Shown here: in pieces, positions 36,384 to 49,590 of the stretch
Layout: every line of letters starts with the position of its first letter
How positions within the stretch are numbered: position 1 is the stretch's first letter
Source: Wuchereria bancrofti
Taxonomy: Eukaryota; Nematoda; Chromadorea; Rhabditida; Onchocercidae
Assembly: GCA_005281725.1 (NCBI GenBank)
Contig: SSBO01000012.1
Coordinates: forward strand, 15,763,382-15,827,381
Direction of reading: 5' to 3'
DNA: 64,000 bases
Made by a program: the position numbers and the translations under genes
Notes under the pieces: generated by a model
What the model saw: only the letters and a program-made list of their open reading frames with translations
Database searches by the model: none
What the model was told of the DNA's origin: nothing

Positions 36384-37743
36384 TCAAATCATCATAATTC
36401 TAAAAGAAATTTCACAACCACGTTCTGTGCGTTTTAATATTTGTTTTTTACAGAGATATTTCTGAAAAAAAATCTCGAAATTCGAGTGGCAGTAATGACC
36501 TAAAAAATTTCCTCTATATTCCAGACAGCATCTAATCATCCAATGGTTGGAAAAAATGAACTTAAAATTAAATAACTTATTTCACGCCACACTTGTTCCA
36601 ATTCTTTTTGTCTATATTAATACTTCGCATCTGCAACATCTAAAAATCCATACCATACTCAGCAACTAACATGAAAAATTACTGTGGCAAGAACATAAAA
36701 ACACTACTTCAAGTAGTGGCTTATTCTGCATATTATGCCAGTGTTCGAGATCATTTTCATAACGCTCTAGTAATGTCTCACAGTTCTTTTTTAATGTTAC
36801 GATTTCAACTGATGGAGTAACCCACATCTCGTATGGTATATCTAATTTCACGTGCAATAAGCAACTACTAAAGTCAAACTTATATACTTTAAAAGATTTT
36901 CAATGTTGAAAAATGAGTTTCACTTACGACAACCAAAAGTAGCAGCGCAATATAACACACTCTAAAACCACTACATGAATTCGTAGTTGAACCTACTGCG
37001 ATTTCATAAAAATCAATATCTAAAAGTAATATTCTTAAACAACACTTCTTTTTTTTTCGAAACATAAGCTTTCGAAGCACTGAAAATGAGCAAACCTTAA
37101 CTCCTTTACTTTTTAGCTCATTCAAAATTTTCATTACTTTCCTTTGGCAAATAGTGAAATGCTTGATTTCTCCTTATGCAGTTTATATTGCAAAATTCGC
37201 TCACAAGTTCCCTCCAAAGCTTTCACAAACTTAATCTCTTTTTCTACAGCCGAAATCTATAAAACCTTAAATAATATCTTAATCAACCTCCATTCTTTCA
37301 ACCAATCATAATCTGCTCAAAAAATGCATTAAAAATTCAAAGATTAACGTTGCATTAAAAATTCAAAGATTAACGTTATGTGTTCCTTTTAAAGAGGCTA
37401 GTGGCATCAGGAGAATGGGCACAGCAATCAGTGACAACAAAAGTAGCCGCCTTACTTTATTTTTTTACCTCTTTTTTATCTAAAAAAAAATCTACCTTAC
37501 AATAATGTTCTAAACTCACCTTATCATTCCTATCATTTGCTAACTGTTTCTGAAACTCTTGTAAATAATACACATGATTCGCAACTTGATGGAAGATCGA
37601 CCGTTGGTTCAGCAATAGTTACAAAAGACTTCGAATATACAATTGGATAAAGCAAAAAATAAAGCAATAAAATTAGGAAGATGTCGTTGAAGCTTTTTGC
37701 CGCTGTTGTGGATGCTGCTGCTTCCATTCCTGTTCGTCATCAT
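36384..37743 (-). pseudogene. canopy-like, copy A, disrupted
   Basis: Remnant exons at about 37743-37505, 37255-37106, 36855-36708 and 36461-36384. Lesions seen against copy B: a 2-bp deletion just after the first cysteine pair, an indel giving a premature TAA in the second exon, the acceptor AG before LGIPYE-type sequence changed to AC (about 36857), and a frameshift replacing the last residues. A 1-bp difference in the leader puts the signal peptide in a different frame from B, starting MEAAAST at 37727. Sequencing error could explain single lesions but not all of them. Confidence 0.8.
37325..37376. repeat. 26-bp tandem duplication, copy A only
   Basis: The unit beginning tgcattaaaaattc is present twice in a row (37325 and 37351); copy B has it once. 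It lies in a canopy intron. Confidence 0.85.
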
Positions 37744-38551
37744 CGTGTTCCGTTGTATACATCTATAAAGGAGTTTATGCAAAAATTTATCAAAATTCGA
37801 AGCACCGGAGAGATTAGAAAAGTCAGTTAAAAGATGAAGGTAAAGGAAACCAAAATTAATTTCGCCTTCCTCTTCGCAGCGAACATTTTAAAACATTTTG
37901 AAACAACAAAACTAACATGCAATCGTTGGCGTTTACGAGTATAATATTGCCATTGCAGCAATTGCTGTTCTTCAATAAATTTTGCATTTGCTGTACAAGT
38001 TATTGCATCACGAAAAGCTGAGCTCTGTACCGCTTCAAGGAAATGTAAGCACTGCGGATATTTCAAAGCTCTAGAAAAACCAAAGAAAAAAATCACTGGA
38101 AAAAGAACTGAAATCACTGCATAAAGTAATGCAAAACACTTCAATATTTAATTTAATAAAAGAACCCTTGAAAATGTTAGGTGTCAATAAATCTAACCTC
38201 GCGTATTCTGGTCTTTTCCAGTACAAAAGGTATTTCAAATAATTGATAAAGTATGGCTCCTTAAAATAACCTCGCTGCGCCAAAACTAAAATTACTTCGG
38301 TTCAAATCTATTGAAACTGAAATTTAGTTTAATTAATATCAATGTTAATATGAGTAAGCAAAAAGCAGAGAGGAAATATAAAGCAAACAATTATTTAATT
38401 AATTGAAAAATCAACTAGAACAAGAAAACGTACAATTCAAGTAATGAGGATTAGCTAAAGCCTGTACAAATTCACATTCAATTTCGAATCGCTTCTTTTG
38501 TTCCTCAGATGTTTCGGGACCAGAAACCGAGTTTAAACCGGAACCTTCAAT
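37673..38551 (-). CDS. MED31: MED31, copy A, core intact
   Basis: Exons 38551-38433, 38285-38198, 38070-37917 and 37762-37673. The MED31 core is almost the same protein as in copy B (one Glu to Asp change in SSAFRDAIT), with silent differences, so purifying selection seems to hold here while neighbours decay. The acceptor before the first core exon reads AA instead of AG, and the upstream candidate exon is out of frame, so either the true 5' exon lies elsewhere or this copy is damaged at its start. The last exon again overlaps the canopy leader. Confidence 0.65.
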
Positions 38552-39444
38552 GTTATAATTCTTATAAGGTAAAATTGATTACTGTTTTTACTGACAATAA
38601 ACTTCCATAATTTGATCACAGCACATAAACAAACTCACCTCGCAAAAGATCCAGATTGCTTACTTGTTCGAAATTTCTGAAACTGCTAATAATTTTTTTA
38701 AATACAAGATACAGACCACTATATTCATGCAAAACTTCTACACCTAGCGACTAAAGTAGTTCGCATTTCAACTGTTCCCTTTTAATTTCAAATTGTCTTC
38801 CCAGAACAGTCGAAATGGTATACCAGAGAGAAAAGCAAAATCCCGATTCCCTTTTTCTATCACACTTCATTCCATCTACTTTTAACGCAGTATGAAGATT
38901 TCATTCCTGGTGAGTTTGAATTATCCTATATATAGACCTAAAGTGTTCAATTGTATTGTTCGGAAAAATATTATAAAATTTGCATAATAAAAATTGTATG
39001 GAAAGAAAGCTTCGGAAGAAGACAGGACTAAAAGCTTTAAACCGAAAGAATTGAGCGAAATAACAAAAAATAGTTTATTACTCAAAAATTAGAAAAATAA
39101 AGATGGTACTCATCATGAAGTCAGGACTGCTTTTTAACAAAGTCAAATGTTCCTTTAATTCAAATTACCACTTTTCTTTTCAGGACATATTTTTTAAAGG
39201 TATTCAATGATCCCATAAGAATTGCAAACCGGTTATGAGACTAAAGATGTGAGATTTAAATAGAGCTAGTTTAAAGGAAATCGACAGAAGCTGAATGCTT
39301 ATTAGAAAACGAGAAAATCTAAATGATCCTTCAAGTTGTTTCTTAAATTAAAAATAAAATCTTTTTATAAGCAATTTCATCCTTATTCAGTGCTTTAGTC
39401 CCATAACATTTCAATCAAATTGCGTTAATAGTCATAACTTATTT

Positions 39445-41738
39445 TCATCGTTTCTTCCCTACAATAAGCAAATTTTCAGGAGAAACAGTCCTTTTCACAT
39501 ATCTACACAAGGAAACATCATAGCCAAACTTCCGAAGTTCTACGACTCGACCAAATTCCAAAACCGCTTTAGCTTTCTTTAGCGTCCAAGAAGTTCTTTT
39601 TCCGCTGAATTCAGCGACACCAATTCCAACTTTGCTTTCTGTTGACCCAAATTTTCGGACTTTAGTGAGTGAGATGAAACAGAAACCATTCCATCAGAAA
39701 CCATTACCATCAAGATTCTCCTAAAGTCAATAAAGGCTTTTTACTTCGTAATCCTAAAAGTTTTGTAACTAATTTTCATTTTGTAACAACTAAGACCACA
39801 AACAGCCCATTTTGAAATATGTCTTAAAGCGGCAAATTCATTTGAGCTACAGATGCCATAAGATCCCAAGAAGGCACAACCAATGTACAGAAAAAGGGTA
39901 ATATTCAATATAAAAAATGAATTTTAATCATGTCATTCTTAGGTTACTGAAAAATGCTATCAGTAAAGAAAATAAACTTTAAATTCATTAACCTCTTTGA
40001 ATGCAGTTCGGTGATGGGGCTAAAACAAAACCATGTACATTCAAACCACTTTTTACTCCATTCATTAAGCATTGGATACCAAAATCTGTAGCAGCACCAC
40101 AGAAATGTTTGCATACTGCTGCTGTATTATCTACATCCTAAAATTTTCACGAGTTATATTTGTTAATATGCTTTTGAAACATAAATTTAATGTCGCTAAT
40201 TCCTTTCTTGAACTATTTTTTAGCAACTTACCCGAATCAAATCAATTTTCGATAAATCAAGATGGTCCACCGAACAACGTAATCGTTCAAGAAAAATTAA
40301 ATCCAGTTCCGCAATTTTGAAATTAATTAATTTAAACTAAAAACTACACAATTTTTAGGACAAATTATAAAAAAAATCGTGAGGAGAATGTCTATAGTGC
40401 GTAACTATCAAAGTTTTGAGAAGGTAACGCATCATTTTCCTTCCACTCCAAAAAAGTAAGTATATTACTCCTTCCGTTTTTCATATCAAACATTTTCATA
40501 GCACGCTCTTAACTAACTGAAATTCCAAACTTCAAATACAGTGAGATATTTGGAGCACTTACTTTCTGAATCTTATTATCGAATTTATTCCTCAATCCCA
40601 TCTTTCCGATCAGCAGAAACCGACATTTTGTTGCAATTTTGGCCATCCAATATGAAAGCTGTGCTCTACCAGTTCCAAAATCTATCATACACCAGCGCTC
40701 ATCATTATTCGGCAAATCGATTCATAGATGTTCTATAAAGAATTAAACATACTGAAAACATAAAAATGATTTAATAAAACAAAAACTAAAAAAGATAAGG
40801 AGCAGTGTCCCAGCTCAAAGGCATGAGTCCCAGAATAAATCTCAGCCATGAATCTGATTATTAAAATTACCTATTATCGATGATATCTGCCAGATATGTT
40901 TTTTATTCAGTTTTGAAAAACTTGAAGCACAGTTTTCAATACAGTCATTTTTCAGGAAGGAATTTGTAATATCGCTGACTATCTGACTATCTTTCAACAT
41001 TTTTTCGAATTCTCAAAAATTCGTCATGTGAAGGACGATACCATGGCTCCACTTCATTTGGAGATCCTTTAAATATGTTTTGTAAACAAAATCAAAGTAA
41101 GAAAAAGAACGATTTTCACCAAGATATCATAAAGAGAACTATAAATATCAAAATACCTTAGCACTCCATTCCTCTCATTTCATAAATGATAAAACTTATG
41201 CTGAGATATTTTTAAAATTTACATATATACAATATAAGAAGAGAGTCAGCATGAATTATTACTCCTAAATCTATCATCACTTGAGATAAATCCCAAAGTT
41301 ATGCAATTAAACGTAAGAAATAATGAAAGGAATAAACCTGCTAGATTAAAATTTTTAACGATCCACTGTACTTCAGGTAAACGACTATTACATCGGGAAG
41401 ATAAATGTTTTTGCAGTTGTGATTTATTCACTGTGTCTTGGATCGGTTGGACAAATGATACGATCCTGAAAACTGCAAGAGAAACACAAATAGTTATCAG
41501 ATTCGAAATCACTTATTCTTTTTAAATGCAATTTGATAGTGAGCGAATAAACTAAGAAAGGAAAACGTATAAAATACCATAGAAGTTACCAAAAATTTAC
41601 AGTTATCTCATTTTCGAAAATATGAAACCTCATTCTGCTCATCGCAAATAGCATGCTTTTCACAATATTTCTGACCGTTTTTACCAGCACCCGACATTTC
41701 CGGTTTTTCTTTTTCAAAATAAAGGAACATCGTTCCAT
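39445..41738 (-). pseudogene. TRMT13: TRMT13, copy A, disrupted
   Basis: The ATG (41738) and most exon edges are recognisable, but the frame is broken repeatedly. There is a 1-bp loss inside the CCCH finger, a 2-bp loss in the CHHC finger, an 8-bp loss that removes the middle of APCCHHR (about 40017), and a 5-bp gain giving a stop in the last exon (about 39580). The regions encoding the SAM motif and LIEKMGS-type segment remain readable (MIDFGTGRAQLSYW at about 40640-40700). No functional enzyme can be made from this copy as written. Confidence 0.85.
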
Positions 41739-42559
41739 GACTGTAAAAACAAATAAAAGATTCTTGAAATTTTGGATTCAATTCAAAACTTTGTACAGAG
41801 TTCAAATGAACAGAACAGACAATAAGTAAGAAAACTCCGATGGTAAGAATTTATAGTAAGAGAATTCCGATCAGTGTGATACAGGTTATATCATCATAAA
41901 GAAATCTGGAGATCTATGTACAAAACCAATCAAATTGTCTTACAGTAAATACCACACTGAATTATACAAACTCTATGCTACTACACATCTTTCATGTATT
42001 CTGACAATTGTTTTATGAAGTTTGAAAAGGTGAAACGTCCATGCCATACTTCAGGTGACATCACATTGCATGTAACGTCACCTAAAGTTTTAATTAAGGC
42101 TACAGTTGTGGGCAGCGATAGTAGTGCAACAAAGTTTACCCAATGTGAAAACGCTCGAATCAATGAAAAAAAACATTAACTGACCTAGCTAATTTAATTG
42201 GTTTGCTGGTCAAGTAAGAGATAGAAGCAGTTCGGAATTAATTTGCTGGTTAAATAAGATGGACAGAACAGCGTTTTCATAACTTCACGATAATTAGGTG
42301 AAAAGGCGAATTCAATAACAAGTTATGGAACCATAAGGACGAAAAATCCTTAAAATTTGCATATTTAAATTTTGAGGTATAGAAAGGAAATCCCAAGCAG
42401 CATTATGGTTGAGATAAATTGCTAAAAGTGGAATGATGCATTTCAAAACTATTGGGCGACAAGCTAATTCCGAAGATTCTTATTTTCTGTGGAACTAAAG
42501 AGTTTGGATGAAAAATTTGAAAATTATATCTAAACAAAACTTTAAACCAAAACTTTCAG

Positions 42560-42841
42560 TTTTACGAGATTATTGAATACTTATCTATGACTAATGACGA
42601 CAAAGGATTGCCAAAGAAGAGTGAAGAAGTTCAATTCAGAATATTAGACTTCCTCACACTTCAATTCCTTGAACTCATCAGTGATATCGTCGGGAAAGCT
42701 ATCTCCGGAAAGCACTACATTGATGGGTTTCGATTAGCTGACCGTATTTTTTGCCTCGATTGTGAGAACGAAATATTTTTGAAGTTTCATTCAGCAACCT
42801 CCGATAAACTTTATTTTACCTCAAATTGTAAATTTAGATAG
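42560..42841 (+). CDS. short ORF of unknown function, copy A
   Basis: Identical to 17999-18280. It lies in the 708-bp block that does not differ between copies. See that entry for content; status as a real exon is uncertain. Confidence 0.3.
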   Translation, partial: FYEIIEYLSMTNDDKGLPKKSEEVQFRILDFLTLQFLELISDIVGKAISGKHYIDGFRLADRIFCLDCENEIFLKFHSATSDKLYFTSNCKFR

Positions 42842-43663
42842 CTGGAATTCAAGAATTTTCGTGACTATCTTTGATCTCCAAAAAACAAAACATGTTACCG
42901 TAAGTCACGCATTAGATGCAGAATGGCAGCGGTCAACAGTCGCAATGCATGAGATACATTCCAAAGGCTTCAAATAATTTTTGTGAAGCGAAGTGATTAA
43001 ATGACGCTGAGGAAGTTAGTAGCTAAAAGCTGTTACATGGTTATTTCCAAAACCTAATTGGATTTCAGATTTGAAACCGTTTAGCTAAGCAGTTGATTGA
43101 CAGTGAGAAACTGTGATTTCGATCGAATAACTTAAAATAACTTAAATGTGACTTGAATGACGATATTTTCGCATCTTGACTTTCATTTATATTTTTCTTT
43201 TCACTGTAGAAGCTTATCTTATATCACGCTATATTGCTATTACTACCAACTGCTACGGACATTAAACAATCCTCATAAGTTAGGAACAAGGATGAAGTAA
43301 GTAAATAAAAATAAATGAATATGTAAATAAAAATAAATGGTTAGTTAAAACCAAAAACTTCAACCATTTTACAAGTGTAATGATGCTTAAATTGCAGTTG
43401 AATAACGTTAAAAAGACAGCTTGAGATCAGTGGACGATGACACAGCCGAGGAAAAGTCGACTAAACTTTTGTTTTGTCGTGAAATAATTTTCTTTTTAAA
43501 TGATTATTGCTTTACTTTTCAGTGATTTAACTAAATAAATATTCATCAATTACTTGCCCTTTAGCATTTTGGAAGGAAATTGAATTCTAATTTTAAATTT
43601 GGATGCGAAAGAAGATTTGAATTCAAAATGAAATTCATCCTTTAGTCTTGCCTCGAGAACTCG

Positions 43664-44028
43664 AAAACGATTTTCTATTACCTGAGTTCACTCGTTTCAA
43701 TCTTGTTCCAATCTTGCTAAAAATTATTCCGTTTCAATCTTACTAAAAATTATTCTGTTTCGGTCTGTTATGATTATGAATTTAGGTTGGATCATAATTT
43801 ATTAACTTGTATTAGGCGTAAGATTATAATTATGCAAGATTATTTAGAACGGTGGTCGTAATAGCAATTACGGCTAACTAAATCGGAGTAGCAAATTTAA
43901 TTTTTGTTGCTTATCAATTTAACTGCATTGAATTTCTGTTAAATTGGATTAATTCTTGAAATTAGGGCCAAAAAAACCGAAATGTATTGGATAATGGAAA
44001 AAAAATGGAAAATTTTTGTTTTCTGTAT
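43664..44028. other. ~365-bp insertion present only in copy A
   Basis: It interrupts sequence that is continuous in copy B at about 19650 (actcga then gagaaggg). It has a short internal direct repeat (tttcaatcttactaaaaatt type, two units) but no clear terminal repeats or ORF. It could be a small mobile element or a deletion in B. Confidence 0.6.
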
Positions 44029-45910
44029 GGAGAAGGGAAAATGTACGGCGAGACAAATTAACTTATTGGCAACAATCGGCGAGGCCTTTTGAACATGACT
44101 CATTGCTGTGTTACTCCAAATTTTTTAACGGAAAGTTCAAAAGCATCAACATTTTTTCCTCTTTTTACTGCTATTAAATTACTTCAAAGATTTCTTTCAT
44201 TTAAAAAGTAGTGTTTCTTTTCAAACTGTGATTTCATGGAAGTCCAATTGACTTCAAGTGAAAGGAAAAAGAAAAAAAAAGAACAAAGTGTTATTCAATA
44301 AATTCGAATGCATTACTAAAACAAAAAAAATAGACAAAAATGTCAAGAGATCGTCATTCCTTCGCTATTCATTGCTTTTAATTTTTGAAGACTGGGAATT
44401 TATAGCGCAGACCAGGCAACTGAAATAGAGTGACGTGGCCATAAATCGCAAACCGAGAACTTCTGACTCAGCATTTCAAAGTATAATTTTTATTGCACAA
44501 CTTCATTAATATTTGAAATTCATATTTTTATAAAATTCACTGCTTTATTTGTAAAAATTGTCTTTTAGATGAATTGAAAAAATTTTGCTATATAAATTAA
44601 TGACAAGAATTCAGTTTTTAAAAAAATTGAAATTTGTAATAAAATTGAAAAATGATTTTCCTATCATTTAATCAGACCGTTGACATCTTAAATTATTTTT
44701 CTGTATATAAAGTATATAAAATAGCAAACCATGAACCCGATGAAGATGCATTGTCAAGCCAAAAGTCAGATTGGTTAGAAATAATCTGGTAATGTTAATT
44801 GTTTTTAACCTTGCAATCTTATTAACAATTTGAAATCCATATTTCCATAAAATTCATTGTTTTAATTATAAAACTGATGCTGATAAGATGCTTTCGTTAC
44901 TCATTTTGTTACTTTTTTTTACAAACAGAAATTGAAATATTAGACTGAACCTTTCATGCAACATTGGATGTAAACAATTCATAATAGCAACTGGCAAATC
45001 TCTACCCAACAAACAGGATTTGTTGCTAAATGTCTGTAACTAAAAGAAACTTAAATCAATTTAATTTAAAGCACAATTTAAATTTATTTAGCGAGGAATG
45101 TTTATATACATACGACTATCATGCCATACAGAACCACGACGTATTTTCAAATTCAACTAAGTAGAACTCACTTTACCTTTACAAACATGTTGAAAATGCA
45201 TAAACCATGTCTCACTTCCTTAACATTTTATAGCTTTTATCTGCATCTTTTGAAAATTTATTGTCATAAATTTTTTAGCTTTATAAATATTGTAAAATAA
45301 ATGTATATAAAGTAAATATATCCAAGCTTTGCATTTTGAAGAGGATTGCAAGCACCATTCCCTATTTTTCTATTCTCATTATAATAGACTATCTATTTTC
45401 ATAGTAATCTTACTGCCTGTACTCTGTTTTGATATTCATGAATATTTTCTTTTATCATCGTATAGTGATAACCTTCATTGGTGTGACAGAGATTTTTTAC
45501 CAATTTTCAAACTCTTTTGTTCTTCCGGGGGAAGATTTTTGCAAGTGTATACCCTGGATCACGTTGACTTTGTTGAAACAAAGTGCACGAGCAAGCAAGT
45601 TGAACTAAATAATAAAAATAATGATATGGTAAATTTATTCATCATAATTCATCATAAAACACAAGATCCCTTCCATTTTTGCCGCTCAAAATGACTGAAA
45701 ACGTTAACTGAATGATTCCAATCACTTTCAATGCATAATCAAACTAGTGCAACTCATTTCTGTATAAAAAGAAAATGTCCAAGTCATTTCGCTTTCTTAC
45801 CATTTCATGATGTCACCAGCATTTCAAATAATTCTTCAAAAATTTCGAAAAACAATGCCAGGTTAGTAACCGGCTTCAAAAAAACCCCAATTATAACCAT
45901 CCATTTATTG

Positions 45911-46045
45911 CAAATTACAAATTAATTACAAACCGTCTACAAATCAACTGCAAACCGTTTACAAACCATTTACAAACCACACACAACTACGTACAAACCA
46001 TTTACAAACCGTATACAAACGAATTATAAACCGTCTGCAAACCGC
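45911..46045. repeat. ~11-bp minisatellite, about 12 units, copy A
   Basis: Units such as acaaaccgttt and acaaaccattt in tandem, longer than the matching array in copy B. Confidence 0.8.
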
Positions 46046-46585
46046 TTTATTCCATGTAGTAGAAAAAAAAACAAGTTCTCCGTGCCAACAAAAAAAGTAA
46101 AATGAGCTTTCTCAAAAAAGAAAAGAAAAGAACCTAGAACAAGTGGGAGTGGTTCACCTTGTTTTGATAAAGATATTGCATTTTCTTAATTGCTTCAAAT
46201 TACCCACTTCAGTCAAGTGCGTCTCCAAACCTAAATAACTTTAGACTGAGTTTAGGGGAATATTTTGAGTCCTTCTGAGTCTATTCAAAACTCCTTTCTG
46301 TGAAAGAGACTTCAAAAATTCCAAATGATCAATCTTCCTTTGCATGGGCATCACTCCTAATTTCGGCTCGTTTTGAAAAATTATCTTCAAAGCTTTCCGA
46401 GGATCACCATGTGCAATTACCGTAAGATTGAGTGGTATCTACAACACTTCTGCGGCGTTCCACTTTATATCTTTAATGGTAAATTGTTTTTAAAAGCAAT
46501 ACAAGGAAGAAATTGATCAAGGAAACAACTACACGCATTCATCAGAACCTACGGATCATTATATCAATCGCATACACAAGTGTTA

Positions 46586-46926
46586 ATTTTATCAATATGT
46601 TTAACAAAAATTCATTAGAATTTCAGAATTCACCTGATTTTTGGTTTCTCAAAAATCAGAAGAGTTCAAGATAGTTATCAAAATAGATATATTCGTTAAT
46701 TACTAACGTTCCCTGCTTGTTAATTAATTAAATTTTTTTCTCTACCAACGATTCACCTCACACAATTAATCAGCAGAGCAACTAGAAAAACTTGCGATAA
46801 ATTTTCGATTATGCAAATGACCCTAATGAAGATATTGGCACCATTTGTTTTCATCTCAGGCATCAACTGATGACCACTAATTTTTAAAATTTTATCAAAT
46901 TCATCAATGAGATGTGCCTAATTTTT
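46586..46926. repeat. segment inverted relative to copy B
   Basis: Reverse-complement counterpart of 24022-24380, with several substitutions and small indels. Flanking sequence is in the same orientation in both copies. Confidence 0.8.
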
Positions 46927-47892
46927 TCTATAAGTTAGTAGAAAAATTCGAAATAACAAACGAGTAACAAACATGAGGGAATCATTAAAAATACGGATGT
47001 GAAATAACTGGACAAACCATAACATTCTTCTTTTACTTCTGTCATTTTGAATCATAAATAGCGTAGCTCTAGAACCTCAGCCTCTAAACATTTCATTTAC
47101 AACATTGATAATAATGTGAAAAGTTCAACCTCACACTTTTTAGGAATTTAAATGTTCCTATTATTGACAAGCAAATGTACTATATTGTTCATTGCATAAT
47201 AAAATTTATTGATCTATAATATGCTTCCCACCGATGTATAAAAGATTTCAATAATTCATGTGCGTTTTAAAATACAGAAAAACAAATTATCATGTGATTT
47301 TAAAATAAAAAACATTTCTTATTTCCTATAGATATTCATTGATGTCAGCAATACAGAAATTTGATAGCTATCATTTCTGTAGAAAAAGATTCTAATGTTA
47401 AGCATTATCAATAGCTAATAATGCTGGAGCTTACTAGTATTAAAATAAACAACCTGAGAAAGCTCGAAAAATAATTTTATTCGTATACGAAATTGAAATA
47501 TTACATTACTTTTCGGGGAAAGTTCTTAAAAGATATAGATATATACGAAATCAAATTAGACATCATGCATATTATGGAGAGTCATTATCATTCTTCGCAT
47601 TTATCGAAAGAACTGAAACTAGGATAATCTGGTAATATAATTTGCTCCAAGCATTTTAAGCCAAAATCCATCTACATAGAGATTTCACTTGTCTCTCATT
47701 TTCCTGATAATTACAACGAAACCAGTGTTACTATTCTGCTAATCTGCCATCAATCTGATTATTAATGGCAGGATTGTATGTTTATATGATTATTAATCTC
47801 CCAAGTATGGTTTAGGATTGCCTCAAAAAACCATTTATTTAAATTCATTCATTGACTAGACTGTCACTGGAGTAAATTCAAAATATAGTCAG

Positions 47893-48559
47893 CTAACCGA
47901 TGACACCGACGACGAAGAGCATACACGCACAAACGATGGTAATCGTCAAACGTGCACTACGCCACCACATGTTACGTCTAATCTGAATTGCCTTACGTGA
48001 AAACTGTTCTGCTCGAGCTTCCATCTCGTCTAAAATATGAATACAGAAATAAAGATATCACACTTTACACTTATAGTTGAGAAAGGCATTGCCTTAACGA
48101 GGTACTGTGATTAAACCAATAGAAGTGGGATTAGAAATGTCGGAAATTTTCAGGTTCGGCCATTTGGATCGTATAAAGTTGAAAAGAATTTACTAAAACA
48201 CATCGCACTGTAATAGCATAAAGACATAAAATGAGAGTTCTGATTTTTCTTAGATTAGTCAAGAAAAGTTAACTAAATGTGCAATTATGATCTATGGGAT
48301 ATTTCTGACTTGGAATTTCCCTCTGCCTTAAAAAAATATCGATTCAAGTACTTCAAGAATCTGTGAAAGTCCTGAAAAAGAAATCACCGGCGCGTACGGT
48401 TAGATTATTCAGTCGGCCTTCACGCTCAATGATACGATCGATATCACTTCGAACAATTTCTATTACTTCTTCAAGTTCCCTCTGGGTTTTCTGAACTCTG
48501 CTTGAATCCAGTGTTGTTACTCTACCAATATGCGTTACTGGAAGACTAAACGATTCCAT
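47893..48559 (-). CDS. VAMP/synaptobrevin R-SNARE, copy A, intact
   Basis: Exons 48559-48388 and 48029-47893, again 309 nt and 102 aa with the same splice phase. Relative to copy B there are about nine replacements, mostly conservative (for example IFEREGRL to IIEREGRL and RRNIWWRSV to RRNMWWRSA). The zero-layer Arg and the membrane anchor are unchanged. The frame is open, so this copy may be functional. Confidence 0.85.
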
Positions 48560-49590
48560 TTTTACCTTAAACTATAAAGAATAAAATGGATAAGATTAGG
48601 TAAAAAAGTCAACAAAAAATGAGAAATGTTCGTTCATCGATTGATTATAGCGTGATGGCAAACAAGTTACAACCACCGATTTAAATCTTTAAATCATTCC
48701 GGTTAAGATCAGTTCAACAAACCGCAGAATACTTCTAGTTTGTCAAAACTTCCGGAAATGTCACTGCTGAATTGCTGTCACTTCGATTAAGTCAAAGTTC
48801 GTAGAAGTTGCATATGTAGGCGGCACAAAAAGACAGCAATTTAGGCAGTTAGCCAGATAAATTAATACCAGTTAAATAAACTAAGTTGATTAGTCTGATA
48901 AATTAATACATATCCAATGAATAAACACAACCTTCTTTGGTCTATCACTTAAAATACAATGGTAACAAATCAAAGCTTCCATTTTAACCTTTATCATTTC
49001 TCTGTTGGAAAAAATTAATATGCAAAAAATGCTCTTTTGGATGGCATGCCATTCTATTTGATGTCATTGCACGTCATGTTGCGTTAACTCAAAATATCAC
49101 TGAATGCATATTCCTGTTAATAATGCCAATGAGATGCGTTGTTTCGTTGCGGGTTTCTCAGCCATTTCTCAGGTTAGGTTGAAACGTTGAAACATGTGGC
49201 GAGGTATTTTTTATGCGGGTGGGTACGTTGTTGACTGAAGCTATGCAACGGTACCTTCTAGTTCTTTCTTGAACACATTAGGGAAGACGAGAGATTTTAT
49301 GTACTGATTCAGAAAACTTTGAAAAGGACACTAAATTCAGGAAAATTTGATTCCTAGAAATGAGCAATTCCCTCTCTTCCTCTATTGCGTTCTAAAGTAG
49401 TAGAACCTTCGTGCTCCGTGCTCTATCTTATTTATAGAAAAATTCATTATTAATTACTAATAGGGCTTATTCGTGCCATAATATTTATTACATCCGTCCA
49501 ATAATTTTTCACTATATTTCAAATTTTAATAAGATTTTTTTAAAGAGTTATACATGGAGTGCAGCTGATATCGAGAGGAAAGAGGAGAGA
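48560..49590. promoter_or_regulatory. divergent promoter region between VAMP and degraded NUP214, copy A
   Basis: Counterpart of 25949-27031. Still clearly alignable, with small indels, including the segment near 49130-49260. Confidence 0.4.

Larger units (their letters stand above)
42908..47892. other. long intergenic region, copy A
   Basis: No supported gene. It contains A-only insertions (about 43664-44028 and 47322-47490), the empty site of the inverted-repeat element (about 44471-44481), the longer minisatellite and the inverted segment. Confidence 0.6.
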
